In this document: in pieces, positions 8,443 through 18,500 of the stretch
Layout: each line of letters opens with the position of its first letter
Numbering within the stretch: the first letter of the stretch is position 1
Assembly: GCF_900115345.1 (NCBI RefSeq)
Contig: NZ_FOWC01000010.1
Location: 186,001 to 250,000, forward strand
Source: Amycolatopsis rubida
GTDB taxonomy: Bacteria; Actinomycetota; Actinomycetes; Mycobacteriales; Pseudonocardiaceae
Reading direction: 5' to 3'
Length of the DNA: 64,000 nucleotides
Position numbers and translations under genes: made by a program
Notes under the pieces: generated by a model
The model's input: only the letters and a program-made list of their open reading frames with translations
Databases searched by the model: none
What the model was told of the DNA's origin: nothing

Positions 8443-10520
8443 CCCAGCCCGCCGCAGCACCCGCGTTCCTCGGGTTCGCGGGGTGGCCTGTTCCCCCGCC
8501 CTGGCAATGGAGGCTCGGCCCCGGCGCGTCCGCAGCGCAGCACGAGCCCGGCGAGGTCGCCGGCTACTTCCGCGACGCCGGCGTCCGCCACGCCGACAAC
8601 GTGGCGGAGGTGCTGCTCAGACAGCGGCGCCTCCCGAACCTCCGGCCGCTCGACCTGGTCGCCGGGGTCGACAACTACGCCCCCGACCCGGGGCACGCGT
8701 ACGCCGCCGGGTCCGCCGACAACACCGGGGCCTACACCCGCGCGTTCCTCGATCGCCTGGTGCACAAGGCAGACCGGCTGCGCGACATGCACCGAGGCGG
8801 CGGCGTACCCGCACCCGACGACCTCGCGGACATGGACCCCGCGATGGCCCGATGGTTCCGCCACTCCGTCGCCGAGCTTCCGGCCTCCGACCTGCTGGCC
8901 GTCGCCGGCGAACTCGACAGCCTCGCACAGGCGCTGGCGGCGAAGACCGGCATCGCGCAGCCGTCCCCGCCGACCGACGAGGACCGCCGCCGGGAACCGG
9001 AAGCCCAGGACCGCGCCGGGACGGACGACCTGGCCGCCGCGATCGACGAATACAGCCTGCACAGGACCATGCCCTTCCTGCATTCGCCCGACCGCACCGA
9101 GCAGGCCGCCGAACGCGACCGCCGCGCCGCCCGGATCGCGGTCCTCGACGCCCAGAACCCGCACCTGCGGGCAGGCCTCACCCTCGCCCGCAGCCAGGTC
9201 GTGCGCGCGATCGTCCCGGAATCGGCCGTCCAGGACGATCGCCGCGACGGCACGCAACCCCTGCGAGCAGCCCCGGCCGCGGACGAGGCACTCGTGCGCG
9301 CGTTGAGCGATGACGCCGACAGGCTGGCCATCCACCTCCTGCTCGACGAGGTGGTCGAGACGTTCCAGCGCAGTGGAACAGCCGCCACGCTCCCGCGCAA
9401 CGAACTGCTCGCCTTCTCGCCTCAGGACCCAGCCCGCAGCCGCCAGCGCGCTGAACTCGCTGACCGGATCGCCGCGCTGCACCGGGACCATCCGGACCTG
9501 GTGCACGCACTGCCCCCGATGCAGGCGGGGCTCGTCCGCGGCATCCGCACAATCCAGGCCCTGAGCCAGGACGACCGTGCCCCGCGCGCCGCGGAAATGG
9601 CGGCCAAGGCCGGAACGGGGCTGCCCCTGCGGCTGGCCGAACGAGACCGCCGCAGGGAACAGGAGGCAGCGGACCGCGCCAGGCTGGACGAACTGTCCGC
9701 CGTGATCGACCAGTACAGCCGGCACCAGGCCGCGCCGTGGCTGCGTTCGGCCAGCAGCGCCGAGCAACAAGCCGTGCTCGTCCGCCTCGCGGCGCGTGTC
9801 GCGGTCCTCGACACCCGGAACCCGCACCTGCTGGCCAGCCTCACCCCCGACCGCGCCCGGGTCGTGCACGCGCTGGTGCCGGAATCGGCCGCCCGCGAAC
9901 ACCGCGCCGACTGGCCGCCGCCCCAGCCCCAGGAACTCGCCCCTCGCGAGGTCGCCGATTTCCGGCTGGATCCCGACAGTTCGGCCCGAATACAGGCCCT
10001 CCTCGACCGCGTGCGGCAGTGGCTGCGCGAACGGGGAATCCCCGCCGAGCGCCCGGAGCACGCCGCAGCACCGGAGCGCGGCCCGCGCGTCGCCGCCGAA
10101 CCGCTTGCGACACAGCAAGAACAAGGCTGGCAGCCGCACAAGGAGGCTCGGCCGGGCACCGGCCCGGCCCGCCCCGGCGCTCATGCGCAACCCGCAGGCT
10201 TCGCGACCGCCGCGGAGATCGTCCCGGACGGCACACCGCGCCCGCCGGCCCGCCCCGAATCCCGGTCCCGGACCGACGCCCTGCGCGAGGAACTGCCGGA
10301 AATGACCGGCACAAAGTTCGAGCTGCAAGGAATGCGAGGCGGTCCCGCTGTGCCCGGCCGAACCGGTTGGCACTACCTCGCCACTCCGCACGACGACGAA
10401 GCGCCGCCGGCCCCGCAAGAGCAAAAACCGGTCCAGCGGCCGCGCGCCGAACGGCCGGGCACCGCCGCGAGCCGCCACGGCGGCCCCGCGCAACCGCCGG
10501 GCCCGGGCAGGGCGCGATGA
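8439..10520 (+). CDS. Array paralogue 4 (basic-tail family, longest)
   Basis: A 693-residue member, the longest in the array. PAFLGFAGWPVP is followed by a divergent form of the conserved block (LRPLDLVAGVDNYAP, YTRAFLDRLVHKADRLRDM) and by two central modules (AAIDEYSLHRTMPFLHS with IAVLDAQNPHLRAGL; VIDQYSRHQAAPWLRS with VAVLDTRNPHLLASL). A segment LPPMQAGLVRGIRTIQA between them matches one in paralogue 1, suggesting recombination between copies. The tail is RPGTAASRHGGPAQPPGPGR-AR. The start is a GTG (8439) with GGGGGAGGA upstream. Function unknown. Confidence 0.78.
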   Translation: MTQPAAAPAFLGFAGWPVPPPWQWRLGPGASAAQHEPGEVAGYFRDAGVRHADNVAEVLLRQRRLPNLRPLDLVAGVDNYAPDPGHAYAAGSADNTGAYTRAFLDRLVHKADRLRDMHRGGGVPAPDDLADMDPAMARWFRHSVAELPASDLLAVAGELDSLAQALAAKTGIAQPSPPTDEDRRREPEAQDRAGTDDLAAAIDEYSLHRTMPFLHSPDRTEQAAERDRRAARIAVLDAQNPHLRAGLTLARSQVVRAIVPESAVQDDRRDGTQPLRAAPAADEALVRALSDDADRLAIHLLLDEVVETFQRSGTAATLPRNELLAFSPQDPARSRQRAELADRIAALHRDHPDLVHALPPMQAGLVRGIRTIQALSQDDRAPRAAEMAAKAGTGLPLRLAERDRRREQEAADRARLDELSAVIDQYSRHQAAPWLRSASSAEQQAVLVRLAARVAVLDTRNPHLLASLTPDRARVVHALVPESAAREHRADWPPPQPQELAPREVADFRLDPDSSARIQALLDRVRQWLRERGIPAERPEHAAAPERGPRVAAEPLATQQEQGWQPHKEARPGTGPARPGAHAQPAGFATAAEIVPDGTPRPPARPESRSRTDALREELPEMTGTKFELQGMRGGPAVPGRTGWHYLATPHDDEAPPAPQEQKPVQRPRAERPGTAASRHGGPAQPPGPGRAR

Positions 10521-10552
10521 CGACCACGCCGACCACCCCGGAGGGGACGTCC

Positions 10553-11584
10553 ATGACCCAGCCCGCCGAAGAGCCTGTGCTGTTCCGGGGATTCGCCGAC
10601 CGGCCCGTTCCCGTGCCCCCGCTCTGGGTGCTCGACGACGAGCCGTTCGCGAGCTGGACCTCCGACATCGACGACTACTTCCGCCTCGTCGGCGCCGAGC
10701 ACGCCGACATCGCAGCAGAGCAGCTGATCACGACGCGGGACGTGCCGGGATCCCGGCCGTTCGACCCGGAGGCCGAGGTCCGGCGATACGACCCCCGACC
10801 CGCCTACGTGACGAACGCGGACGGCGAGGACAACGTCGGCGCCTACACCTCCGCGTTCCTCGACCGCCTCGCCCACAAAGCGGAACTGCTGCGCGGACTG
10901 CAGCGCGGCCGGCCCGAGCCCGCGTTCGACCTCGCCGAGGACCGGGCGCCGGAGCGGGCCCGGCGGACCCGCGACAGCGTCGCCGGGCTCCCGGCCGCAG
11001 ACGTGCACGCCGTCGCCGACGAACTCGACGACCTCGCCCGAGCCTTGTCGCGCAAGACCGGCGTGCGGCTGCCGCGGTCGCTGGCCGAGAAAAACCGCCT
11101 GGCCGAGCTGGCCGCCGCAGTCGACCGGTACAGGGAGCACGCAGCCAGGCCCTTCCCGCATACGCCCAGCAGCGCCGCCGAACTCGCCCGCAGCGCCGCC
11201 CGCGTGGCAGCCCTCGACACCCGGAATCCGCACCTGCTCGCCGGCCTTTCCGCTGAGCAGGCACGTGCCGTGCACGCGCTGCTGCCGGAGTCCGCCGCCC
11301 CCGAACACCGTGCAGACGAACCGCCGTCCCGGCCACACACGCTTGCCCCGCAGCAGGACTTCCTCCGCGACGACCCGTGGCGCCGAGGCGGGGAACAGCG
11401 TCGCGACCAGGGACCACCCGCCGATCCCGTCCGCAGCGACGCGGGGCACGGCGGCCCAGCCGCCGCCGAACCGGCGCAAGCCCGGCAGGAACCGGCCAGG
11501 CGAGCACGCGCCGCGCGGCCGGGCGCCGCCGCGCACCGCCGCGGCGGACCCGCGCAACCGACCGATCCCGGCCGGGCCCGATGA
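10553..11584 (+). CDS. Array paralogue 5 (basic-tail family)
   Basis: A 343-residue member. The N-terminal block (LFRGFADRPVPVP, RPFDPEAEVRRYDP, YTSAFLDRLAHKAELLRGL) and the VADELDDLARALSRKTG helices are well conserved. One central module follows (AAVDRYREHAARPFPH, VAALDTRNPHLLAGL, EHRADEPP). The tail is a variant, RPGAAAHRRGGPAQPTDPGR-AR. ATG 10553 is chosen because MTQPAEEP matches the other paralogues. An in-frame ATG at 10517, overlapping the upstream stop, would add MTTTPTTPEGTS: here the junction mini-ORF is fused in frame to the gene. Confidence 0.76.
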   Translation: MTQPAEEPVLFRGFADRPVPVPPLWVLDDEPFASWTSDIDDYFRLVGAEHADIAAEQLITTRDVPGSRPFDPEAEVRRYDPRPAYVTNADGEDNVGAYTSAFLDRLAHKAELLRGLQRGRPEPAFDLAEDRAPERARRTRDSVAGLPAADVHAVADELDDLARALSRKTGVRLPRSLAEKNRLAELAAAVDRYREHAARPFPHTPSSAAELARSAARVAALDTRNPHLLAGLSAEQARAVHALLPESAAPEHRADEPPSRPHTLAPQQDFLRDDPWRRGGEQRRDQGPPADPVRSDAGHGGPAAAEPAQARQEPARRARAARPGAAAHRRGGPAQPTDPGRAR

Positions 11585-11616
11585 CGACCGCGCCGACCGC
11601 ACAAAGGAGGAATCTC

Positions 11617-12501
11617 GTGACAGAGCCCGCTGAGGCACCCGCGTTCCTCGGATTCGCCGGCTGGCCCGTACCCGTGCCCAACGGCTGGGGCGACGACATC
11701 GACCCGTTCGAGCACATCGTCGACGATCCCGACGAGTTCTTCCGCTTTGTCGGCATCGCTCACGCCGACAGAGCGGCGGACCAGATGATCAGGGCGCGCA
11801 GGCGGCCGGGCTTCCGGACGTTCGACCTCGACGACGTCGCGCGGTACAACCCCGATCCCACGTTCGTCTACGGCAACGGTTACACCGGATCCGGTCCCAG
11901 CAACGGCGTCGGCGCCTACACCTTCGCCTTCCTCGACCGCCTCGCCCAGAAAGCGGAGATCCTGCGGGACGACGACCGCGCACGCGCGTTCGAGGAGGCC
12001 AGGTTCTCCGGGCCGGAGGAGGAGGAGGACGACCGCCGGTTCGGCGAGCCCGCCGCCGAGTTTTCCGCCGCCGACATGCTGGCCGCCGCCGACGAATTCG
12101 AGGGCCTCGTCCGTGCCCTGTCGGACAAGACCGGCGCGCGGTTGCCGCCGGTGCTGGCCGAGAAAGACCGCCTCCTGCACCAGGAAACACAGGATCGCGC
12201 CCGCCTGGCGGAGCTGACCGAGGCGATCGACCAGTTCATCGCGGTGGGCCTGACCGCCCCCGAACCGCCCCGAACCCAGCCCCGCCGGGAATGGGCGCGC
12301 GTCGAACGACCAGGGCACGACCCCGAGCGTGTCGAGCTCCGCGCGGCCCGGCCCGGCGAGCAGGCCGTGGCGCCCCGCGACGGCGCCGAACCGCCGCCTG
12401 TCCGGGAAGAACAGGCCGCGCGGTCGCGCCTTGCCCGGCCCGGCACCGCCACGGCCCGCCACGGCAGTGCCGGCCATCCCGGCTCCGGAAGGACCCGATG
12501 A
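11617..12501 (+). CDS. Array paralogue 6 (basic-tail family)
   Basis: A 294-residue member, last of the array. It has PAFLGFAGWPVPVP, then FRTFDLDDVARYNP and YTFAFLDRLAQKAEIL, and only the start of a central module (LAELTEAIDQF). The tail is RPGTATARHGSAGHPGSGRT-R. The GTG at 11617 has the strongest ribosome site in the array (AAAGGAGG, about 6 nt away). An in-frame ATG at 11581 overlapping the previous stop would prepend MTTAPTAQRRNL, as in paralogue 5. Function unknown. Confidence 0.76.
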   Translation: MTEPAEAPAFLGFAGWPVPVPNGWGDDIDPFEHIVDDPDEFFRFVGIAHADRAADQMIRARRRPGFRTFDLDDVARYNPDPTFVYGNGYTGSGPSNGVGAYTFAFLDRLAQKAEILRDDDRARAFEEARFSGPEEEEDDRRFGEPAAEFSAADMLAAADEFEGLVRALSDKTGARLPPVLAEKDRLLHQETQDRARLAELTEAIDQFIAVGLTAPEPPRTQPRREWARVERPGHDPERVELRAARPGEQAVAPRDGAEPPPVREEQAARSRLARPGTATARHGSAGHPGSGRTR

Positions 12502-12524
12502 CCACCGCGCCGGCGCGCTGCTGA
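12498..12524 (+). other. Junction mini-ORF after paralogue 6 (8 codons)
   Basis: ATG at 12498 overlaps the stop of paralogue 6 and reads MTTAPARC before TGA. It is a truncated version of the array's junction peptides and does not reach the next gene, so it looks like the worn end of the repeated unit. Confidence 0.3.
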
Positions 12525-12569
12525 CCACGCGCGCACCGCGCAGCCAGAACGACGATCCGGGGGGACGAC

Positions 12570-15500
12570 GTGAAGGAAAACGAAAAACCAGGCCACAATG
12601 GAGACCGTGACGATGAATCACTACGGGGCACAGACCCAGGAACACTGGAGGAAGCACCGGGCGGCGGAGTACGCCCAGATCGAGGACCCGGCGACGTTCT
12701 TCACGGCCAAGGGCAAGGAGATCGCCGCGGAGATCGAACGCCGCACGAACGAAGCCGAGCAACAGCAACAGGCAGGCCAGAGCACGGACTTCATGGCGAA
12801 CCTGGCGAGCCTGAACAACGTCTCGACGACGGTGAGGGACGAGGTGATGCGCGAGATGGCGTTCACCGAGCCGGGCAGTCCGATCTAGAACGGTTCCGGC
12901 CCCGGGGGCAGCAGGACTTCGCGCCCTCGGGGCAGAAAGCGCGGATCGAGGCGAACCTCGCCGCGCTGCGCGTCCTCGCACGGGTGCGCGGCGAGGACCC
13001 CGACCGCCCCACCGACACGGCGACCGACGACGGCGCCGCGCCGGAGCGCCTGTCGCACGAGGATCGCGCGACCCTGGCCCGGTGGTCCGGGTGGGGCGCG
13101 GTCCCGCAATTGTTCGACAGCGACGACTTCGCCGAGCAGCGCGCCGAACTGCGGCAGCTGCTCACCGACGACGAATACGACGCGGCCAAGCGCAGCACCC
13201 AGAACGCCCACTACACCGACGCCGCGCTGGCCTCGGCGATCTGGGACGGCCTCGCGCGCCTGGGCTTCGACGGGGGAGAGGTCCTCGAACCCGGCTGCGG
13301 CGCCGGTCATTTCATCGGCCTGGCACCGGATTCCGCCCGCATGCACGGCGTGGAACGGGAACCGGTCAGCGCCGCCATCGCGGCCCTGCTGTACCCGCAG
13401 GCCGACATCACCGAAGGCTCCTTCGCCGACATCGACGCGCACGAGGGCGCGTTCGACCTGACGGTCGGGAACGTGCCCTTCGCCAAGGTGAAGCTGCGCG
13501 ACGACAAGCACAATCCCGGCCGCCAGCACTCCATCCACAACCACTTCATCCTCAAGTCCCTGCGCCTGACCCGGCCCGGCGGCATCGTGGCGGTGCTGAC
13601 CTCCCGCTACACCATGGACGCGCGCAACCCCGCCGCGCGCGCGGAAATGGCGCTGCTGGCCGACCTGGTCGGCGCGGTCCGGCTGCCGAGCGGCGCGCAC
13701 CGCCGCGCGGCCGGGACCGAGGCGGTCACCGACCTGCTGATCCTGCGCCGCCGCGACGACGACGCGGCTTCCGACCCGGCCATGCCGCCCTCGGCATGGG
13801 AAAGGGCCCTGCCGACCCCGGTCGGCGACAACGGCGAAGACGTCGAGATCAACCGGTACTTCCTGGACCATCCGGAGAACGTGCTCGGCGAGTTCGCCCT
13901 GGCCCACGGCATGTACCACGCCGAAGACCTGAAAGTCCGCGGCGACCTCGACGCCCTGCCGGAAGCGTTCGCGGCCGCCGTGACCCGCATCGCCGACAAC
14001 GCCGCAGACCGCGGCCTCGCGATGACGCCCCGCCGCGAGACCGCGCCGCGCCCGGCGACCGCGATCCACGTCGTCGACCCCCAGGCCGCCGCGTTCCAAG
14101 GATTTCTCACCGCGCTCCCGGACGGCGGCTTCACCCGCCGCATCGGCTCCGAGGACACGCCCTTCGAACCGCCGAAGGGCCAGGCCGCCGAGCTGCGCGC
14201 CCTGCTCGGGGTGCGCGACGCGGCGATGGCGCTGCTGCGCGCGGAACGGGACTCGATCGACGACACCCCGCAGATCAAGCAGCTGCGCGAGCAGCTCAAC
14301 ACCGTCTACGACGCCTACGTCGCCGAATTCGGTCCGATCAACCGGTTCACGGAGCGCCCGCAACTGCGCCAGGGCTGGCACGTGTTCGGGGACTGGTGCG
14401 ACCGCAACCGCCACGACAAAGTCCCGGCCTCGCGCGACGCCGTGCTCGCGTACCTCACCGAGCTGCGCGGCTACGGCCTCGGCCAGGACATCCTGCAGCG
14501 CCACCTCGACGCGATCGTCAAGGGCCACGAAGCCGCGTTCGGCAAGGCGGTGAAGAAGGCGGCGAAGAAGGAAGCCGTCAACCGCCGCCGCAACGATCCG
14601 GGGCTCGACAAAGCAGCGGTCGAACAGGCGCTGCTGGAGAGGATGGAACCGGAAAGCCTGCTCGCTCTGGCCGGCATCAACGACCCGCGGCTGAGCGCAC
14701 GCGCCGCGGCCGCAGGCCAGCAGATCGTCGACGGGGCACCGAAAACCACGCCCAAAGACCTCGATCTCGACGCGCTCGGCCTGCGCACCACGATGATCAT
14801 CCGCCCGCCGCAGGGCGAATTCCGCACCGACCCGTTCAGCAACGTCGCCCGGGCCCTGGAGAAGTTCGACCCGACCACGCAAACCGCCCGCAAGGCTGAC
14901 ATCTTCACCCGGCGGGTGGTCAACCCGCCGCGCCAGCGGCTCGGGGCTGACACCCCCGAAGAAGCGCTGTCGATCTGCCTGGACACCCATTCCCGGATCG
15001 ACCTGCCCGAGATCGCCCGGCTGCTGGGACTGCCCGGCGAGGACGAGGCCCGCGCCGCCCTCGACGGACTGGTCTTCACCGACCCCGACACCGGCGAACC
15101 CGTGTGGAAACCGTTCTACCTATCCGGCAACGTCCGCCAGAAGCTCGCCCGGGCCCGCCTCGCCGCCGAGGACGACCCGGCCTTCGAGGCGAACGTCGCC
15201 GCGCTCGAACCGGTCATCCCCGAAGACCTCGGCCCCGAGGACATCGAAGTACGGCTCGGCTCCTGGATCGGCCCCGAGTACGTGCGGGAGTTCCTCCACG
15301 AACTGCTCGAAGACGAGAACGTCGAGGTCGAAAGCGTCGCCGGGCTGTGGCGGGTCGCCACCAACCGTTCCAAGCTGAGCAAACCGTCGCGCCTGGCGGC
15401 CGAGGAGATCTGGGCCGGCGGCGGACTGGACGCCTACGACCTCACCGAGCGGCTGCTCTACGGCGCCCCGATCCGCGTCATGAAGACGATCGAGGTCACC

Positions 15501-18500
15501 AACCCGGACGGGGAGATCGTCGAAAAGGAGGTCCTCGACCCCGAGGCCACCGAAGAGGCCACCGACAAAGCCGTCGAGATCAACGACCGGTTCGCGGACT
15601 GGGTCTGGGAGAAGACCGAACGCGCCCAGCGCGTCATGCGGCTCTACAACGACGAGTTCAACGCCGAGATCCCCACCGATTTCTCCGGCATCGAACTGTC
15701 CCTTCCCGGCCTGTCCCAGGCTTTCACCCTGCGCGAGCACCAGAAGATCGCGGTCGCCCGGGTCGTCTACCAAGGCGGAACCGGGCTGGTGCACGAGGTC
15801 GGCGCGGGCAAGACGCTCGAAATGATCGTCGGGGTCATGGAGCGCAAGCGCCGCGGGCTCGCGGACAAGCCCGTGATCGTCGTGCCCAACGACAGCATCG
15901 TCGAGCAGTTCACGCGCGAGTGGCTGCAAGCCTATCCGGAAGCCCGGCTGCTGACCGGATTGAGCGCCGATCTGGCCAATGACAAGAAAAAAGGCAAGGA
16001 CGGGCGCGCCGATTTCGTCGCCCGGGTCGCCGCCGACGACTGGGACGCGGTGATCATGACGAAGGAGAGTTTCCAGCGGATCCCGCTGCCGCCCGAGATC
16101 CAGGAAAAGTTCCTCAGCGCCGAACTCGAAGACCTGCGCCAGGAAAAAGAAGCGCACGCCAACCTCATGAGCGACTCGATGACCAAACGCATCGAGTCCG
16201 CCATGGAAAACGCCGCAGAGCGCTTGAAAAAGCGCATCGCCGAGATCGACCGCGACACCGCCGGGATGACGTTCGTCGACGCCGGATTCGATTTCGTGGT
16301 CGTCGACGAAGCGCAGAACTACAAAAACGGCCTGGTCCTGTCCGCGATCCCGGACCTGGTGATCGAGGGCAGCAACCGCGCCATCGACCTGGACATGAAG
16401 CTGGGGCACCTGCAGGACCGGTTCGGCACCGCCCGGGTCGTCCTGGCCACCGCGACGCCCTGGACCGGGAAATACAGCGAGGTCTACCTGTGGCAACGCC
16501 GCCTCGGCTACCGGCTGCCCCGGTTCGACGAGTGGGCCCGGACCTACGTCACCGTCGAATCCTACATGGAGATGACCCCCGGCGGGACGCTCCGCTCGAA
16601 GAGCCGCACCCGCCGGCCCATCAACGAACCGGAACTGTGGCGGTCGCTGCGCCTGACCTCCGACATCAAGATGAAGCAGGACCTCAACCTCAAGGTGCCC
16701 CGCCTGCGCGACGGCGGCATCGAGGTCATCGACGTCATCGCCTCGCCCCAGGCGCGCATCTTCACCCTCGACCTGGCCAGGCGGGAACGCATCCTCAGCG
16801 GGCCGCCGACGAAGGGCGCCGACAACCACCTGGTGATCGCCCACGACGGGCAGCTCGGCGCGCTCGACCTGCGCACGGTGGGCATCACCACCCCCGAACC
16901 GCAGAAGGTCGACGTCATCGCCGCCGACATCCACGCCGAATGGCACGCGGCCAAGGACAACGTGTACCTGCGCGAGGACGGCACCGAACATCCCGTGCGC
17001 GGCGGCCTCATCCTCGTGTTCTGCGACGAAAGCACCCCGAGCAAGCACTGGAACTTCTACGACGAACTGCGAACCCAGCTCCACGCACGCGGCCTTCCCG
17101 AAGGCAGCGTCCGCTACATTCACGAAGCCACCTCCCCGCAACGCAAAGCGGACATGCTCGCCGCCGGACGCGAGGGCGCGATCTCGGTCCTGGTCGGGTC
17201 CACGATGAAGATGGGCGCCGGGATCAACGTGCAGACGCGCGTGATCGGCGGCTACGAGATCACCGGCCACTGGCGGCCCGACATCACCGCGCAGGCCATC
17301 GGCCGCGCCGAACGCCAGGGAAACCAAAATCCGGAGTATTTCTGGAAACGCGTGGTCCTCGCGCCCAGCATGGACGCCAAGAAATGGGAGATCACCGCCC
17401 AGAAACAGGCGATGTTCGCGCCGCTGTACTCGAGCGCCCCGCCCGAGCGCACCCGCGAGATCCAGAACGACGAAGGCCAGAGCCTGGCCGACGTCATGGC
17501 CGCCGCGACCGGCGACCCCCGGTACAAGGAAAAGGCCGATCTCGACGTCGAGCGCAAGACCCTCAACCGACAGCGCTCCAGCCACGGACGGACCCAGCAG
17601 GCGCTGAAACTGTCCATCACCCGCGGCACCGAACGCATCCCCCGGCTGCAGGCCCTCGCCGAACGCCAGGACGCCGTCGCCGAGCGCCTCGTCAGCACCG
17701 ACGGCGACACGTTCGCGATGACGGTCGGCAAGCGCACCTTCAGCAAACGCCCCGAAGCCGCCCAAGCCCTGCGCGACCGGCTGGCCACGCGAATGGCCGC
17801 GGCCCCGCAGACCCGCGTCGCCACGGAAGCGCCGATCGGGTCGATCGGCGGCTTCGAGATCACCGCCCGCTTCCGGCCGCTCGAACGCCGCGAACTCCGC
17901 ATCCACGTCACCTTCCCCGCCGCGGACGAGAACACCCCGGGGTTCTACCTCGACCCCACCGACCTGCCCGGCGGGATCGGCCTGGTCACCCGCCTGGAAA
18001 ACCAGCTGAAAAACATCGCCGCCGCAGGCGACAAGACCCGTCGCGAGATCGCCGACGAACAAGCCGGCATCGAAAAAGCCGGCACCGCGGTGGGAAAGCC
18101 GTTCCCCGGAGAACAGCGGCTCGCCGAGGTGACGCGCCGCCGCGCGGAACTGATCACCCAGCTCAGCGAAGACGACGACGACGTCCGCGACCCCAACGAA
18201 GACCCCGACTCCCCGGAAGCCCAAGCCCGCCGGGAACGCTCCGAGGCGCGCATGCGGGAATTCGCCAAGCTGTTCGACGACGCCGTCGACACCGCCCGGC
18301 TCCTCGGTATCGCCGAACTCAAGGCCACGACATTCGGCTCCTGGTACCGCGAGATCGCCGGCCCGGTCGCGGCCGAACAGCGCCCGTCGATCGAGCAGTC
18401 CCTCGACGTGTGGCTCAGCATCGGCCAGCCCGGCTCGCGCGATCGGACCGTCCTCGCGCCTCAGGGCGCCGCCCCGCGCCCCGCCGCCGCTCCCGTCGCG

